From NCBI GenBank assembly GCA_964247695.1, contig CAXTVI010000016.1, forward strand, positions 1 through 64,000: a DNA stretch of 64,000 nucleotides. Direction: 5' to 3'. Positions 7,527-16,900 of this stretch are shown here, one piece after another. The notes under the pieces were generated by a model. It was not told the DNA's origin and searched no databases. It saw only the letters and a list, made by a program, of their open reading frames with translations. Source of the DNA: Lichenicoccus sp964247695 (GTDB taxonomy: Bacteria > Pseudomonadota > Alphaproteobacteria > Acetobacterales > Acetobacteraceae). The translations under genes were made by a program, and so were the position numbers. Each line of letters begins with the position of its first letter. Positions within the stretch are counted from its first letter, which is position 1.

Positions 7527-9404
7527 TCAATTTCCGGAAGCGGCGCGGGCCAGCGGGACCGGTTTATCCGTGCCCTCGCCGCCCGTCGTGTCGGCACCCG
7601 GTATGTGCAGTCCGGGCTTCTGCGCGACGGCTTTCTGCATACCGGGCTTCTGCAGAACAAGTTTGTCGGGGACCTGCTCGCCGAGACGCGCGAGCTCGGC
7701 CTCCGCCTGGCTGTCGCCCTGCGCGCGGGCGCGCTGCAGCCAGACCCGCGCGGCCGCGACGTCGGTTTCGCCCGCGACTCCGCGCGCGAGATAGCGGCCC
7801 AGCATGAGCTGGGCCTTGGCATGGCCGCGCTCCGCCGCCTGCCGGAAGCAGCTCTGCGCCAGGACCCGGTTCTCCGGGATCTCGTGGCCGCCGCCATGCA
7901 TCGCGCCGACCGCGAAGATCGCGTTGACATGTCCCTGAGCGGCAGCGCGCTCGAACATCTCGAGCGCCGCCGAGTGGTCGCGGTCGCCGCCGCGTCCGCC
8001 GAGCAGCAGCTCGGCATAGGCGACCTGGGCGTCCGCCATGCCTGCCTTGGCGGCCCGCGCGATCCAGTGCCGGCCCTCCTTGAGGTCCACCTCGATGCCC
8101 CGGCCCTCTGTCAGCATCCGGCCATACCAGTACTGCGCGTTCACCACGCCGTCGGCAGCCCGGCGCAGCCACATCGCGGCCTTGCGCTCGTCGCGCTCGA
8201 CGCCCACGCCCTCGGCCAGGCACACGCCGAAATTGAACGCCGCCACCAGGTCGCCGCCGCTCGCCGCCTTCTCGAAACGCTCGCGGGTGGCGACGCGGTC
8301 GTCCTCGGCGCCGGCACCGCCCATCACCAGGTTGGCGAGATCCACGCTGGCGGCATGGTCGCCGGCGTCGGCCGACCGGCGGAACCAGCGCGCCGCCTCC
8401 TCCGGATCGCGCTGCACGCCGGCGCCGGTCAGGTAGAGCAGGCCGAGCGCGCGGGCGGCCGCGGCATGACCCTGCTCCGCCGCCCGGCCATACCAGGCCG
8501 CGGCCTCGGCATAGTTCGGCGGCAGGTCGCCGCCCTTGGCGTAGAGGTCGCCGATGACGGCGGCCGCCTCGCCGTCGCCGGCCAGCGCCGCCTTGCGCAG
8601 CCAGGTCTCGCCGCCCTGCAGATCGCGCTGCACGCCGCGCCCCTGCATCAGCGCCATGCCGTAGCGGGCCTGCCCCGCGCGCACGCCCTTCTCGGCCGCC
8701 TGCCGGTAAAGGGTGGCCGCGGCGGCCAGGTCCTGCTGCACGCCGGCGCCGCGCTCGGTCATCACGCCGAGCAGGTAGATCGCGGTGGCCAGGCCTCCCG
8801 CCGCCGCCTTCGTGAGCTCGATGGCGGCCTGCTGCTGGACCTGCGCGTCGTCCGTCCGTAGCAAGGCAAGGCCGAGCCCGAGCGCCCCCTGCGCCGAACC
8901 GGCCGCGGCGGACCGGCTGTACCAGTGGCCGGCCTGCTCCAGGTCGCGCAGTTCCTCGGGGCCGGAGGTGAGGATATAGCCATACAGCGCCTGCCCGTCC
9001 GGCGAGCCGGCCTCGGCGGCAAGCTTCGCCCAGTGCGCGGCCTGGGTGAAGTCGGCGCGGGCACTGGCCTGCTCCGGCCCGGGCGAGAACAGCCCCAGCG
9101 TGCCGCCGGAGGCACCGAGGCCGAACAGATGCAGGGTGGCTAGCACGAACTGCGCCTCGACCCAGCCGGCCTCGGCGGCGCGCTGCATCCAGCGTGCCCC
9201 CTCCTCCCGGCTGACCGGCACCCCGGCTCCGTCGAGATAGGCCCGGCCGACCCGGAACTGCGCCTCGGGAATGCCTGCCGCGGCGGCGGCGGTAAGCGGC
9301 GCGAAGGCGCGCTTGATGTCGCCCGCCTCGATGAGAAGCTGCGCGTAGGCGAGCTTCCCTGCCGGCGAGAACAGCGAGGCCAGCCGGGTGAGGAGACCGG
9401 CCAT
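7527..9404 (-). CDS. Sel1-like repeat (SLR) protein
   Basis: 625 residues made almost wholly of about 14 Sel1-like repeats of roughly 36 residues. Each has the signature A...LG.LY..G.GV..D...A..W...AA..G (for example GRAYLDGAGVPVSREEGARW and GLLYLTGAGVQRDPEEAARW). The last 45 residues are a non-repeat Gln/Lys/Pro/Gly tail (QKPGMQKAVAQKPG). No signal peptide is obvious. SLR proteins form alpha solenoids that scaffold protein complexes. Its place between the HlyD adaptor and a large glycosyltransferase suggests a scaffold for the glycosylation/secretion machinery; that role is inferred from position only. The GC-rich repeats give long spurious frames on the other strand. Confidence 0.88.
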   Translation of the reverse strand: MAGLLTRLASLFSPAGKLAYAQLLIEAGDIKRAFAPLTAAAAAGIPEAQFRVGRAYLDGAGVPVSREEGARWMQRAAEAGWVEAQFVLATLHLFGLGASGGTLGLFSPGPEQASARADFTQAAHWAKLAAEAGSPDGQALYGYILTSGPEELRDLEQAGHWYSRSAAAGSAQGALGLGLALLRTDDAQVQQQAAIELTKAAAGGLATAIYLLGVMTERGAGVQQDLAAAATLYRQAAEKGVRAGQARYGMALMQGRGVQRDLQGGETWLRKAALAGDGEAAAVIGDLYAKGGDLPPNYAEAAAWYGRAAEQGHAAAARALGLLYLTGAGVQRDPEEAARWFRRSADAGDHAASVDLANLVMGGAGAEDDRVATRERFEKAASGGDLVAAFNFGVCLAEGVGVERDERKAAMWLRRAADGVVNAQYWYGRMLTEGRGIEVDLKEGRHWIARAAKAGMADAQVAYAELLLGGRGGDRDHSAALEMFERAAAQGHVNAIFAVGAMHGGGHEIPENRVLAQSCFRQAAERGHAKAQLMLGRYLARGVAGETDVAAARVWLQRARAQGDSQAEAELARLGEQVPDKLVLQKPGMQKAVAQKPGLHIPGADTTGGEGTDKPVPLARAASGN

Positions 9405-9434
9405 GCTCAGGTGCTCATGCTGAAGAGGGGCGCG

Positions 9435-10892
9435 TCACGGTTCGCGCATCCCTTCGGTCGCCACCGGCAGCACCGTGCTGAGCAGGTAGCGCAGGATGGT
9501 GCGCTTGCCGACCTTGATGTCGGCGGTCACCGGCATGCCCGGAACCGGATGGAAGTAGTTCGGCACGCCGTGCAGGGTGTAGCCGTCGACCCTGAGCCGG
9601 ATCCGGTAGTACGTGTCCGGCGAACCGCCCGGCACGGCGTTGCCCTGCGCACCGTCGGAACCGCCTGGCTGGCTCGCCGCCTGCTGGTCCTTGCTGAAGC
9701 TGTCGGCACTGACGTTGCGGACGGTGGCGGTGGCACCGCCGTACTGCGTGTACGAGAAGGTGGCGAACTTGATCAGCGCCTGGTCGCCGAGCTTCACGTA
9801 GCCGGACTCCGAGCCCTTCAGCTTGGCCTCGACCTCGAGCGGGGCCGCAAGCGGCACCAGGGTGATGAACTGGCTGGCCGGGCTCAACACCGACCCTACC
9901 GAGACCTTGGCGATGGTCAGCACGACCGCATCGGCCTGCGCGCGCATCACCATCAGGCTCTGCCGCAGCACCGCCTTTTCGAGGTCGCCGCGCGCCTCGT
10001 AGTACTTGTGCTGGGCGTCGGTCAGGTCCTGGTAGATCTGCGCCTTCCAGTTCTGCACGAAGCCGTCCTGCTCGGCGAGCATGGCGGAGAGCTTGCCGCG
10101 GGCACCGGCGGCGTTCTCCTGGGCGGTGATCTGCGAGCGCTGCATCTCCATCAGGTCGTCCTGGGCGGACAGCGACGACAGCCGGCTGCCGACCTGGTCG
10201 TGCTGCAGCTGGATGCGCATGTTGTGCACGTCCTGCGCCAGCCGCACCCGTCCGGCATACATCGAGGCCGACGCCTGGTAGCCGGTGACGTCGCTGCGCA
10301 GCGCGTTGATCTGCTCGTTGTAGTTTACCATCTTGGCACGGAACTCGGCCTGCCGGCGCATGTAGGCTGCTGCCTCCGCGGTCGCGGCCGGGTTGGCGAG
10401 GTCCGGACGGTACTCGATGCCGGCGGCCTCGGCCTGCAGCCGCCTGATCTGGGCGTCGTAGGCGTAGGTCTGGGCGCGCAGGTTGCCCTCGTCGGCGCCG
10501 GTCAGGGTCGGATCGAGATGGGCGAGGACCTGGCCGCGGTGGACCACCTCGCCCTCCCTCACGTCGATCGACTTCACGATCGCGGTCTCGAGCGGCTGCA
10601 CCAGCATGGTGGGCGCCGTCGAGACCAGCTCGCCCGGGGTGGTCACCACGCGGTCGAGCGGGAACGTGCCCATCACCGTCAGCATGGTGATCGCCAGCGC
10701 GCCGACGATCCAGATGATGTAGCGCGCCACCGGCAGAGGCGGCATCGCCACCAGGGCGGCACTCGGCGAATGGAATTCGAGCAGCGCCTGCGGCAGTTCC
10801 TCCTCGCGGCGGCGGCGGCGCGGCGAACGCTGCCGGGGACCTCTGTCTCCGGGAAGTGCCCCGCCAGCCTGGACGAGATCGGTGTTCGCCAT
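9435..10892 (-). CDS. HlyD-family periplasmic adaptor (membrane fusion protein) of a type I secretion system
   Basis: 485 residues. A basic cytoplasmic N-terminus (RSPRRRRREEE) precedes one transmembrane helix (about 55-78, YIIWIVGALAITMLTVMGTF). A lipoyl-like segment follows (TMLVQPLETAIVKSIDVREGEVVHRGQVLAHLDPT), then a long coiled-coil hairpin (about 150-340) and the beta-barrel/C-terminal domain ending PVPGMPVTADIKVGKRTILRYLLS, the classic HlyD C-terminal pattern. It should link the ABC exporter in the inner membrane to a TolC-type channel. An insert rich in Gly/Ser/Gln (about 410-430) interrupts the barrel. Start ATG 10892 is 3 nt after the exporter stop, with GGGAG inside the exporter end, so the two are translationally linked. 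Confidence 0.93.
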   Translation of the reverse strand: MANTDLVQAGGALPGDRGPRQRSPRRRRREEELPQALLEFHSPSAALVAMPPLPVARYIIWIVGALAITMLTVMGTFPLDRVVTTPGELVSTAPTMLVQPLETAIVKSIDVREGEVVHRGQVLAHLDPTLTGADEGNLRAQTYAYDAQIRRLQAEAAGIEYRPDLANPAATAEAAAYMRRQAEFRAKMVNYNEQINALRSDVTGYQASASMYAGRVRLAQDVHNMRIQLQHDQVGSRLSSLSAQDDLMEMQRSQITAQENAAGARGKLSAMLAEQDGFVQNWKAQIYQDLTDAQHKYYEARGDLEKAVLRQSLMVMRAQADAVVLTIAKVSVGSVLSPASQFITLVPLAAPLEVEAKLKGSESGYVKLGDQALIKFATFSYTQYGGATATVRNVSADSFSKDQQAASQPGGSDGAQGNAVPGGSPDTYYRIRLRVDGYTLHGVPNYFHPVPGMPVTADIKVGKRTILRYLLSTVLPVATEGMREP

Positions 10893-10895
10893 GGC

Positions 10896-13145
10896 TCAGT
10901 CTCCCTCGGCCAGCAGCGGTGCGGGCGTGACCCGCTTGTTGCCCTGCGGGTCGAGATGGCGGTTCTGCTGCAGCCAGAGCTGGCGGTAGATCGCGCAGCG
11001 CTCGACCAGCACCTCGTGCGGCGCCATGTCCGCGATCCGCCCGCGTTCCATCACCAGGATCAGGTCGCAATCCACCAGCGAGGACAGCCGATGCGAGACG
11101 ATGATCATCGTGCGCCCCTTGCTGATCCGCTTGAGGTTGGCGTTCACCAGCGCCTCGCTCTCCGGATCGAGCGCCGACGTCGCCTCGTCGAGGATCATCA
11201 GCTTGGGATCGGTGATCACCGCGCGCGCGATGGCAAGCCGCTGGCGCTGACCGCCCGAGATGTTGGTCGAGCCCTCCTCGATCCAGGTCTCGTAGCCGCC
11301 CGGCATGCGCTCGATGAACTCCTCGGCGCCGGCGAGGCGGGCGGCGCGCACCGCATCCTCCAGCGTGAGCCCGGGCCGGTTCGCGGTGATGTTGTCGCGG
11401 ATCGTGCCGCGGAACAGGAAGTTGTCCTGCAGCACCACGCCGAACGACTTGCGCAGATGGGTAAGGTTGATCTCGCGCAGGTCGATGCCGTCGAGCTTGA
11501 GGAAGCCGGTATAGTTCCGGCTGACCCCCTGCAGCAGCCGGGTCAGCGTCGACTTGCCCGAGCCGCTGCGCCCGACCACGCCAAGCGAGGTGCCGGCGGG
11601 GATCTCGAAGGTGACGTCGTCCAGCGCCTTGGTGCTGCCGGCCGGATAGGTGAAGTTGACCTCCTCGAACGACAGCGCGCCCTCGATGCGCGGCCGCATG
11701 CCGTTGGTCAGCGCCTTGGTCTCGGTCGGCTGGTTCAGCACCGCGCCCGCCTCGCCGAGTGCCGAGCGCACCTCGGTGAACTCCTCCAGCAGCTTGGCGA
11801 GCGAGACCAGCGGCGAGGCGACGCGGCCGCCCAGCATCATGAAGGCGACCAGGCCGCCGGCGCCGAGCGTGCTGCTGCCGGTCAGCAGCAGGTAGGCGCC
11901 GACCAGGATCACGCCGCGGCTGATGAACATCTCGAGCGGCATCGACAGCGTGGACGGCCAGTTCGCCATCCGCCCGGCATCGAGCTTGGCGCGCACCACG
12001 TCGGCGGTGGCGATGTCCCACTCGACCCGGCGCGACGGCTCCAGCGCCAGAGTCTTCAATGTGCGGATGCCGGCGACGCTCTCGTACATGATGTTGGCGC
12101 GTCGCATCTCGGCGGCGATGACGCGGCCGATCAGGCGTCCCACCGGGCCGATGAAGATCACCACCAGCAGGCCGATCAGCCCGGCTGCGGCCATCGTCAT
12201 CCAGGCCAGCGTCGAGGACATGAAGAACAGGAACGGCAGGATCACCATCAGGGTGAACATGTCGAGGAAGGTGCTCATCAGCTTGCCGGTGATGAAGTCG
12301 CGCACCTTGTAGATCTGCGCGACCCGGCCGATCACCGTGCCGGCCTGCTGGCGCTCGAAATATTCCAGCGGCAGCGACAGCAGGCGCGCGAAGATCACCA
12401 GCGCGATGCGGCTGTCGAGCCGCGTCGAGAGCACCAGCACGATCTCGCGTCGGCCGTAGCTGAGCAGCGTCTCGTACGAGGTCAGCGTCAGGATGATCAT
12501 CGAGATGGCGATCAGGGTGGCCATCGAATGATGGTTCACCACCTTGTCGATCACCTGCATGACGATCAGCGCCGGGAAGATGGTGAGCAGGCTCATCACC
12601 ACGGAGGCGATCGAGATGTCGCGCAGCGAGCGGCGCTCGCGCAGCACCATGCGCGTCAGCCAGCCGAGATTGATCGGGGCCTCGGTCTCCGACTGGTTGC
12701 GGCTGCGCTGCACGAGCACGACATCGCCGGTCCAGACCTGCGAGAGACGCAATTCATCGACCGCGACCGGCGCGTCGCCCTCGGTGCCCATCGGGTCGCG
12801 CAGCCACACCACGCCGCGCCCCGGATCGGCGCCGACGAACAGTCCGGCACCGCCATCCTTGAAGATCAGCACGAAGGGCGGCGTGTTGGTCATGCGGACC
12901 AGGTAGCGGAACTTGAGCGACATCGCCTTGGCAACCATGCCCTGCTCGTTCAGCCACAGCACCAGGCTCGCGGGCGACGGCGTCACTTCCGTGATCGGGC
13001 CACGAAAATCGCCGGCCACCAGCTCCGCGCCATGGTAGCGCGCGGCCGCCATGACCGCGCGCAGGCGTATCAGGCGACCATCGACATGTCCCGACGCGCC
13101 GGTGCCGCTCCCAGTGTCACCCATGGAGTCGCTGGTCTGTGCCAC
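10896..13145 (-). CDS. Type I secretion ABC permease/ATPase (HlyB-like, with C39-like domain)
   Basis: Inner-membrane exporter powering one-step secretion, typically of RTX-type proteins. An N-terminal C39-peptidase-like domain (about 20-150) lacks the catalytic Cys, as in HlyB, so it should bind rather than cleave the substrate. Six transmembrane helices follow (about 165-450), then the nucleotide-binding domain with Walker A VVGRSGSGKSTL, Q-loop VVLQDNFLFRG, signature NISGGQRQRLAIARA, Walker B LMILDEATSALD and the H-loop VSHR. I prefer GTG 13145 (749 residues) because AGAGGGA lies 5 nt upstream; the in-frame TTG at 13163 has no good ribosome site. It is the first gene of the minus-strand block. 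No RTX substrate or TolC gene is nearby. Confidence 0.92.
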   Translation of the reverse strand: MAQTSDSMGDTGSGTGASGHVDGRLIRLRAVMAAARYHGAELVAGDFRGPITEVTPSPASLVLWLNEQGMVAKAMSLKFRYLVRMTNTPPFVLIFKDGGAGLFVGADPGRGVVWLRDPMGTEGDAPVAVDELRLSQVWTGDVVLVQRSRNQSETEAPINLGWLTRMVLRERRSLRDISIASVVMSLLTIFPALIVMQVIDKVVNHHSMATLIAISMIILTLTSYETLLSYGRREIVLVLSTRLDSRIALVIFARLLSLPLEYFERQQAGTVIGRVAQIYKVRDFITGKLMSTFLDMFTLMVILPFLFFMSSTLAWMTMAAAGLIGLLVVIFIGPVGRLIGRVIAAEMRRANIMYESVAGIRTLKTLALEPSRRVEWDIATADVVRAKLDAGRMANWPSTLSMPLEMFISRGVILVGAYLLLTGSSTLGAGGLVAFMMLGGRVASPLVSLAKLLEEFTEVRSALGEAGAVLNQPTETKALTNGMRPRIEGALSFEEVNFTYPAGSTKALDDVTFEIPAGTSLGVVGRSGSGKSTLTRLLQGVSRNYTGFLKLDGIDLREINLTHLRKSFGVVLQDNFLFRGTIRDNITANRPGLTLEDAVRAARLAGAEEFIERMPGGYETWIEEGSTNISGGQRQRLAIARAVITDPKLMILDEATSALDPESEALVNANLKRISKGRTMIIVSHRLSSLVDCDLILVMERGRIADMAPHEVLVERCAIYRQLWLQQNRHLDPQGNKRVTPAPLLAEGD

Positions 13146-13371
13146 TGGCTTCCCTCTGTACAATCGTCATCGCAGCTGAAACGACATGTGCGCGACGAAC
13201 GCGGTCGCCAGCATGAATTAACCGGCTGTATCCCGCGGGGAATCAACCGAAACGCAACAGTTCCGGGCGGAGGCTTAGCATAGCAGGGCAGTTTTTCCCG
13301 AGATTTTTCTGCTACGACATAGGAATGACAACGGAAGACCACGTATCAAAAATGATTTTGACCCGCATATT

Positions 13372-13677
13372 TCAGCTCTGGTTCAGTATTGTTGCATCTG
13401 TTGCCACATAGCTCCCCGAAAGGAACGGATCTGATTCGAGCAGCCCGCGCAGCACAGCCGCTTCCTCTGGCAGCAGCACCGCCGTCACGGTGCGGAAGAA
13501 GCCGACCGTCCCCTTTGCGCGCGCCTGGAACAGCTGGACCAGGGCGCGCGCCTGCTCAGCCCGGCCGGTGCAGCAGGTGCAGCCGCTACCATGCACGGCC
13601 GTGGCAGGCCCCTCCGCGGGTGCCGGCGGTAGCCGGACCACCGTCGTCCAGCCGGACCCCAGCCCCGGTGCCGGCAT
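13372..13677 (-). CDS. Small conserved-looking protein with a GCTCC motif, possibly 5'-damaged
   Basis: 101 residues from ATG 13677. It contains a cysteine cluster (GSGCTCCTGRAEQARALVQLF) followed by a helical basic segment (QARAKGTVGFFRTVTAVL) and AVLRGLLESDPFLSGSY. The CTCC pattern recalls metal-binding or CobW-type cysteine clusters, but there is no P-loop. The same frame stays open upstream to a stop at 13846-13848 and reads as plausible protein (WTHGADLVLCGGPP, TLFIDARIPVEFLA), yet contains no ATG, GTG or TTG above 13677. Either the short form is made, or the gene has lost its start by a frameshift. I do not recognise the family with certainty. Confidence 0.5.
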   Translation of the reverse strand: MPAPGLGSGWTTVVRLPPAPAEGPATAVHGSGCTCCTGRAEQARALVQLFQARAKGTVGFFRTVTAVLLPEEAAVLRGLLESDPFLSGSYVATDATILNQS

Positions 13678-13829
13678 CGATGGCGACAGCAGCAGGGCCT
13701 GGCTGGCCTGCGGCCGATCCGGCTGCGCGGCCAGAAATTCGACGGGGATGCGGGCGTCTATGAACAGGGTCTGCTCCGGATACTGGACAGGCGGCCCCCC
13801 GCAGAGGACAAGGTCCGCCCCATGCGTCC

Positions 13830-13907
13830 ATGCCTGAACTGCCGCTCAAGCCTGGACTGACCAAGCTGAACTTGCTCGCCCATCTGCCCGAGGCCGTGCC
13901 GCCATGA
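13830..13907 (+). CDS. Possible 25-codon leader ORF overlapping the metH start
   Basis: ATG at 13830 opens a 25-residue frame (MPELPLKPGLTKLNLLAHLP then EAVPP) whose TGA overlaps the metH ATG as ATGA. Such an arrangement could couple translation of metH to the leader. It has no clear ribosome site, contains Leu-rich but no Met-rich sequence, and may be chance. Listed because the overlap is exact. Confidence 0.2.
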   Translation: MPELPLKPGLTKLNLLAHLPEAVPP

Positions 13908-16900
13908 CAAGACCCCATCTGCTCGATGCCCTGCGCGACCAGGTCCTGCTCTGCGACGGCGGCATGGGCTCGCGCGTGCAGAGCCTGACGCTCGATGTCG
14001 AGGCGGACTACTGGAACCGCGAGAACTGCACCGAGGTGCTCAACCTGTCCCGCCCGGAGCTGGTGCGCGAAATCCATCGCGGCTACTTCGAAGCCGGCGC
14101 CGACATGGTCGAGACCAACAGCTTCGGCGGCTCGCCGATCACGCTCGCCGAATTCGACCTCGAGGACCGCACCCACGAGATCAACCGCATCGCGGGCGAG
14201 CTGGCGCGCGAGGCGGCCGACAGCTTCTCCGACGGCCGCCACCGCTACGTGGTGGGCTCGATCGGCCCGGGGACGAAGCTGCCCAGCCTGGGCAACATTG
14301 CCTACGACCCGCTCGAGGCGGCGCTCGCCGCGCAGTGCCGCGGGCTGATCGCGGGCGGGGTCGATGCGCTGCTGATCGAGACCTGCCAGGACACGCTGCA
14401 GATCAAGGCGGCGGTCAATGGCGCCAAGCTCGCCCGCCTGGAGGCCGGCACCGACACGCCGATCTTCGTGCAGGTCACGGTGGAGACCACCGGCACCCTG
14501 CTGGTCGGCCCGGACATCGCGGCGGCGGCGACCACCATCCACGCACTGGACGTGCCGCTGCTCGGGCTGAACTGCGCGACGGGACCCCAGGAGATGGCCG
14601 AGCACGTGCGCTGGCTCGCCACAAACTGGCCCGGCCTGCTGTCGGTGCAGCCCAATGCCGGCCTGCCGGAGCTGGTGAACGGCCAGACGCACTATCCGCT
14701 CGGGGCCGCCGAGATGGCTTCCTGGGTGGAGCGTTTCATCGCCGAGGACGGGCTGAACCTGATCGGCGGCTGCTGCGGCACCTCGACGCCGCATATCGAG
14801 GCGATGGACGCGATGCTGCGGCGGCGCGCCAGGAGCGGACACCGCCCGGCGCCGGTGGCGCGCTCCCCGGTCTGGGTGCCGTCGGTCGCCAGCCTGTACG
14901 GCCAGGTGCCGCTGCGCCAGGAGAACAGCTACTTCTCGATCGGCGAGCGCTGCAACGCCAACGGCTCGCGCAAGTGGCGCGAGCTGCAGGAAACCGGCGA
15001 CTGGGACGGCTGCGTCTCGGTCGGGCGCGAGCAGGTCGCCGAGGGCTCCAACAGCCTCGACATCTGCACCGCCTTCGTCGGCCGCAACGAGGTCGCCGAG
15101 ATGAACGAGGTGATCACGCGTTTTACCAGCAGCGTGAACGCGCCGCTGGTGATCGACAGCACCGAGACCAACGTCATCGAGGCGGCACTCAAGCTGCATG
15201 GCGGCAAGCCGATCATCAACTCGATCAATTTCGAGGACGGCGAGGAACACGCTGCCGCCCGCCTCAGGCTGGCGCGCAAGTTCGGCGCCGCGATCGTCGC
15301 CGGCACCATCGACGAGACCGGCATGGCCAAGACGGCCGAGCGCAAGATCGAGATCGCAGCCCGGCTGGTCGAGTTCTGCTGCAACCAGCACGGCCTGCCG
15401 CAGTCCGACCTGATGATCGACCCGCTGGTGCTGACGGTGGCCACCGGAAACGAGGACGACCGCAAGCTGGCATTGTGGACCCTGGAAGGCATCCAGGGCA
15501 TCCACGACCGGTTCCCGGACATCCAGATCGTGCTCGGGCTGTCGAACGTCAGCTTCGGGCTGAACGCGGCGGCGCGTGCCGTCCTGAACTCCGTCTTCCT
15601 GGATCTCGCGATGAAGGCCGGCATGACAGCCGCCATCGTGCATGTCAGCAAGATCCGGCCGCTGCATCTTATCCCCGAGGAGGAGGCGAAGGTCGCCGAG
15701 GACCTGCTGCTCGACCGGCGCTCCGAGGGCTACGACCCGCTGCACCGCATGCTGGAGCTGTTCGCCGACCGCAAGCTGGCGGATGTCGCCAAGAAGGGCC
15801 GCGCCGAGACGGTCGAGGAGCGGCTGCGCGACCGCATTGTCGACGGCGAGCGCAAGGGCCTGGAGGACGAGCTCGACCTGGCGATGCTCACGAACAAGCC
15901 TCTGGACATCATCAACACCATCCTGCTCGACGGCATGAAGACCGTGGGCGAGCTGTTCGGCTCGGGCAAGATGCAGCTCCCCTTCGTGCTGCAATCCGCC
16001 GAGACCATGAAGGCGGCGGTGGCGCATCTCGAGCCGCACATGGAGCGCGTCGAGGGCCAGGAGCGCGGCACCATCGTGCTGGCGACCGTCAAGGGCGACG
16101 TGCACGACATCGGCAAGAACCTGGTCGACATCATCCTGACGAACAACGGCTATCGGGTGGTCAATCTCGGCATCAAGGTGCCGCTCGCCGACATGGTGGC
16201 CGCCGCCAAGTCCGAGCGCGCGCATGCCATCGGCATGTCGGGACTGCTGGTGAAATCCACCGTGGTAATGCGCGAAAACCTCGAGGAGATGGCGCGCCAG
16301 GGGCTCGACATCCCGGTGCTGCTGGGCGGCGCCGCGCTGACCCGCAACTATGTCGAGGAGGATTGCGTCGCCGCATACGGCACCGGTGGCCGCGTCGCCT
16401 ATGCGCGCGACGCCTTCGACGGGCTCGGGCTGATGGACAAGGTCAGCACCGGCGGCTTCGACGACTACCTCACGGCATTGCAGTCGCGCCGCAAGGGCAA
16501 GGCGCGGGCCAACAAGCGCGAGCCGGAGCAGCAGGAGAACCGCGGTTTCGCGCCGGTCGATATCGCCGCCGTGCAGGCAAGGCGCCGGGGCATCAATGCC
16601 GGGCTGGAGCCGGTCGAGCCGCCATTCTGGGGGCCGCGCACCATCGAGGCGACCCCAGAGGCGGTGCTGCCGTTCCTCAATGAGCGCAGCCTGTACCAGT
16701 TCCAGTGGGGCTTCCGGAAGCAGGGCCGTTCGCTGGACGAGTTCCTCGGCTGGGCCAAGCAGGAGCTGCGCCCGGTGCTGCGACGGATGCTCGCCTTGTG
16801 CAATGCCGAGCACATCCTGCGGCCGCAGGCGGTGTACGGCTACTGGAAGGCGGCGGGACAAGGCAACGACCTGATCCTGTTCGAGCCGGACGGCAGCACC

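Noticed and set aside
4517..8861. Very long plus-strand frames (4517-7807 and 6336-8861)
   Set aside because: They lie antisense to the glycosyltransferase and Sel1 genes and contain no motif.
9411..13283. 1290-codon open frame opposite the hlyD/ABC exporter genes
   Set aside because: Shadow frame with His/Arg/Gln-rich low-complexity sequence; the minus strand holds two complete recognised genes.
13678..13903. Possible cobalamin or SAM riboswitch before metH
   Set aside because: No B12-box sequence or SAM-II core was found by eye; the sequence is GC-rich and partly coding-like.
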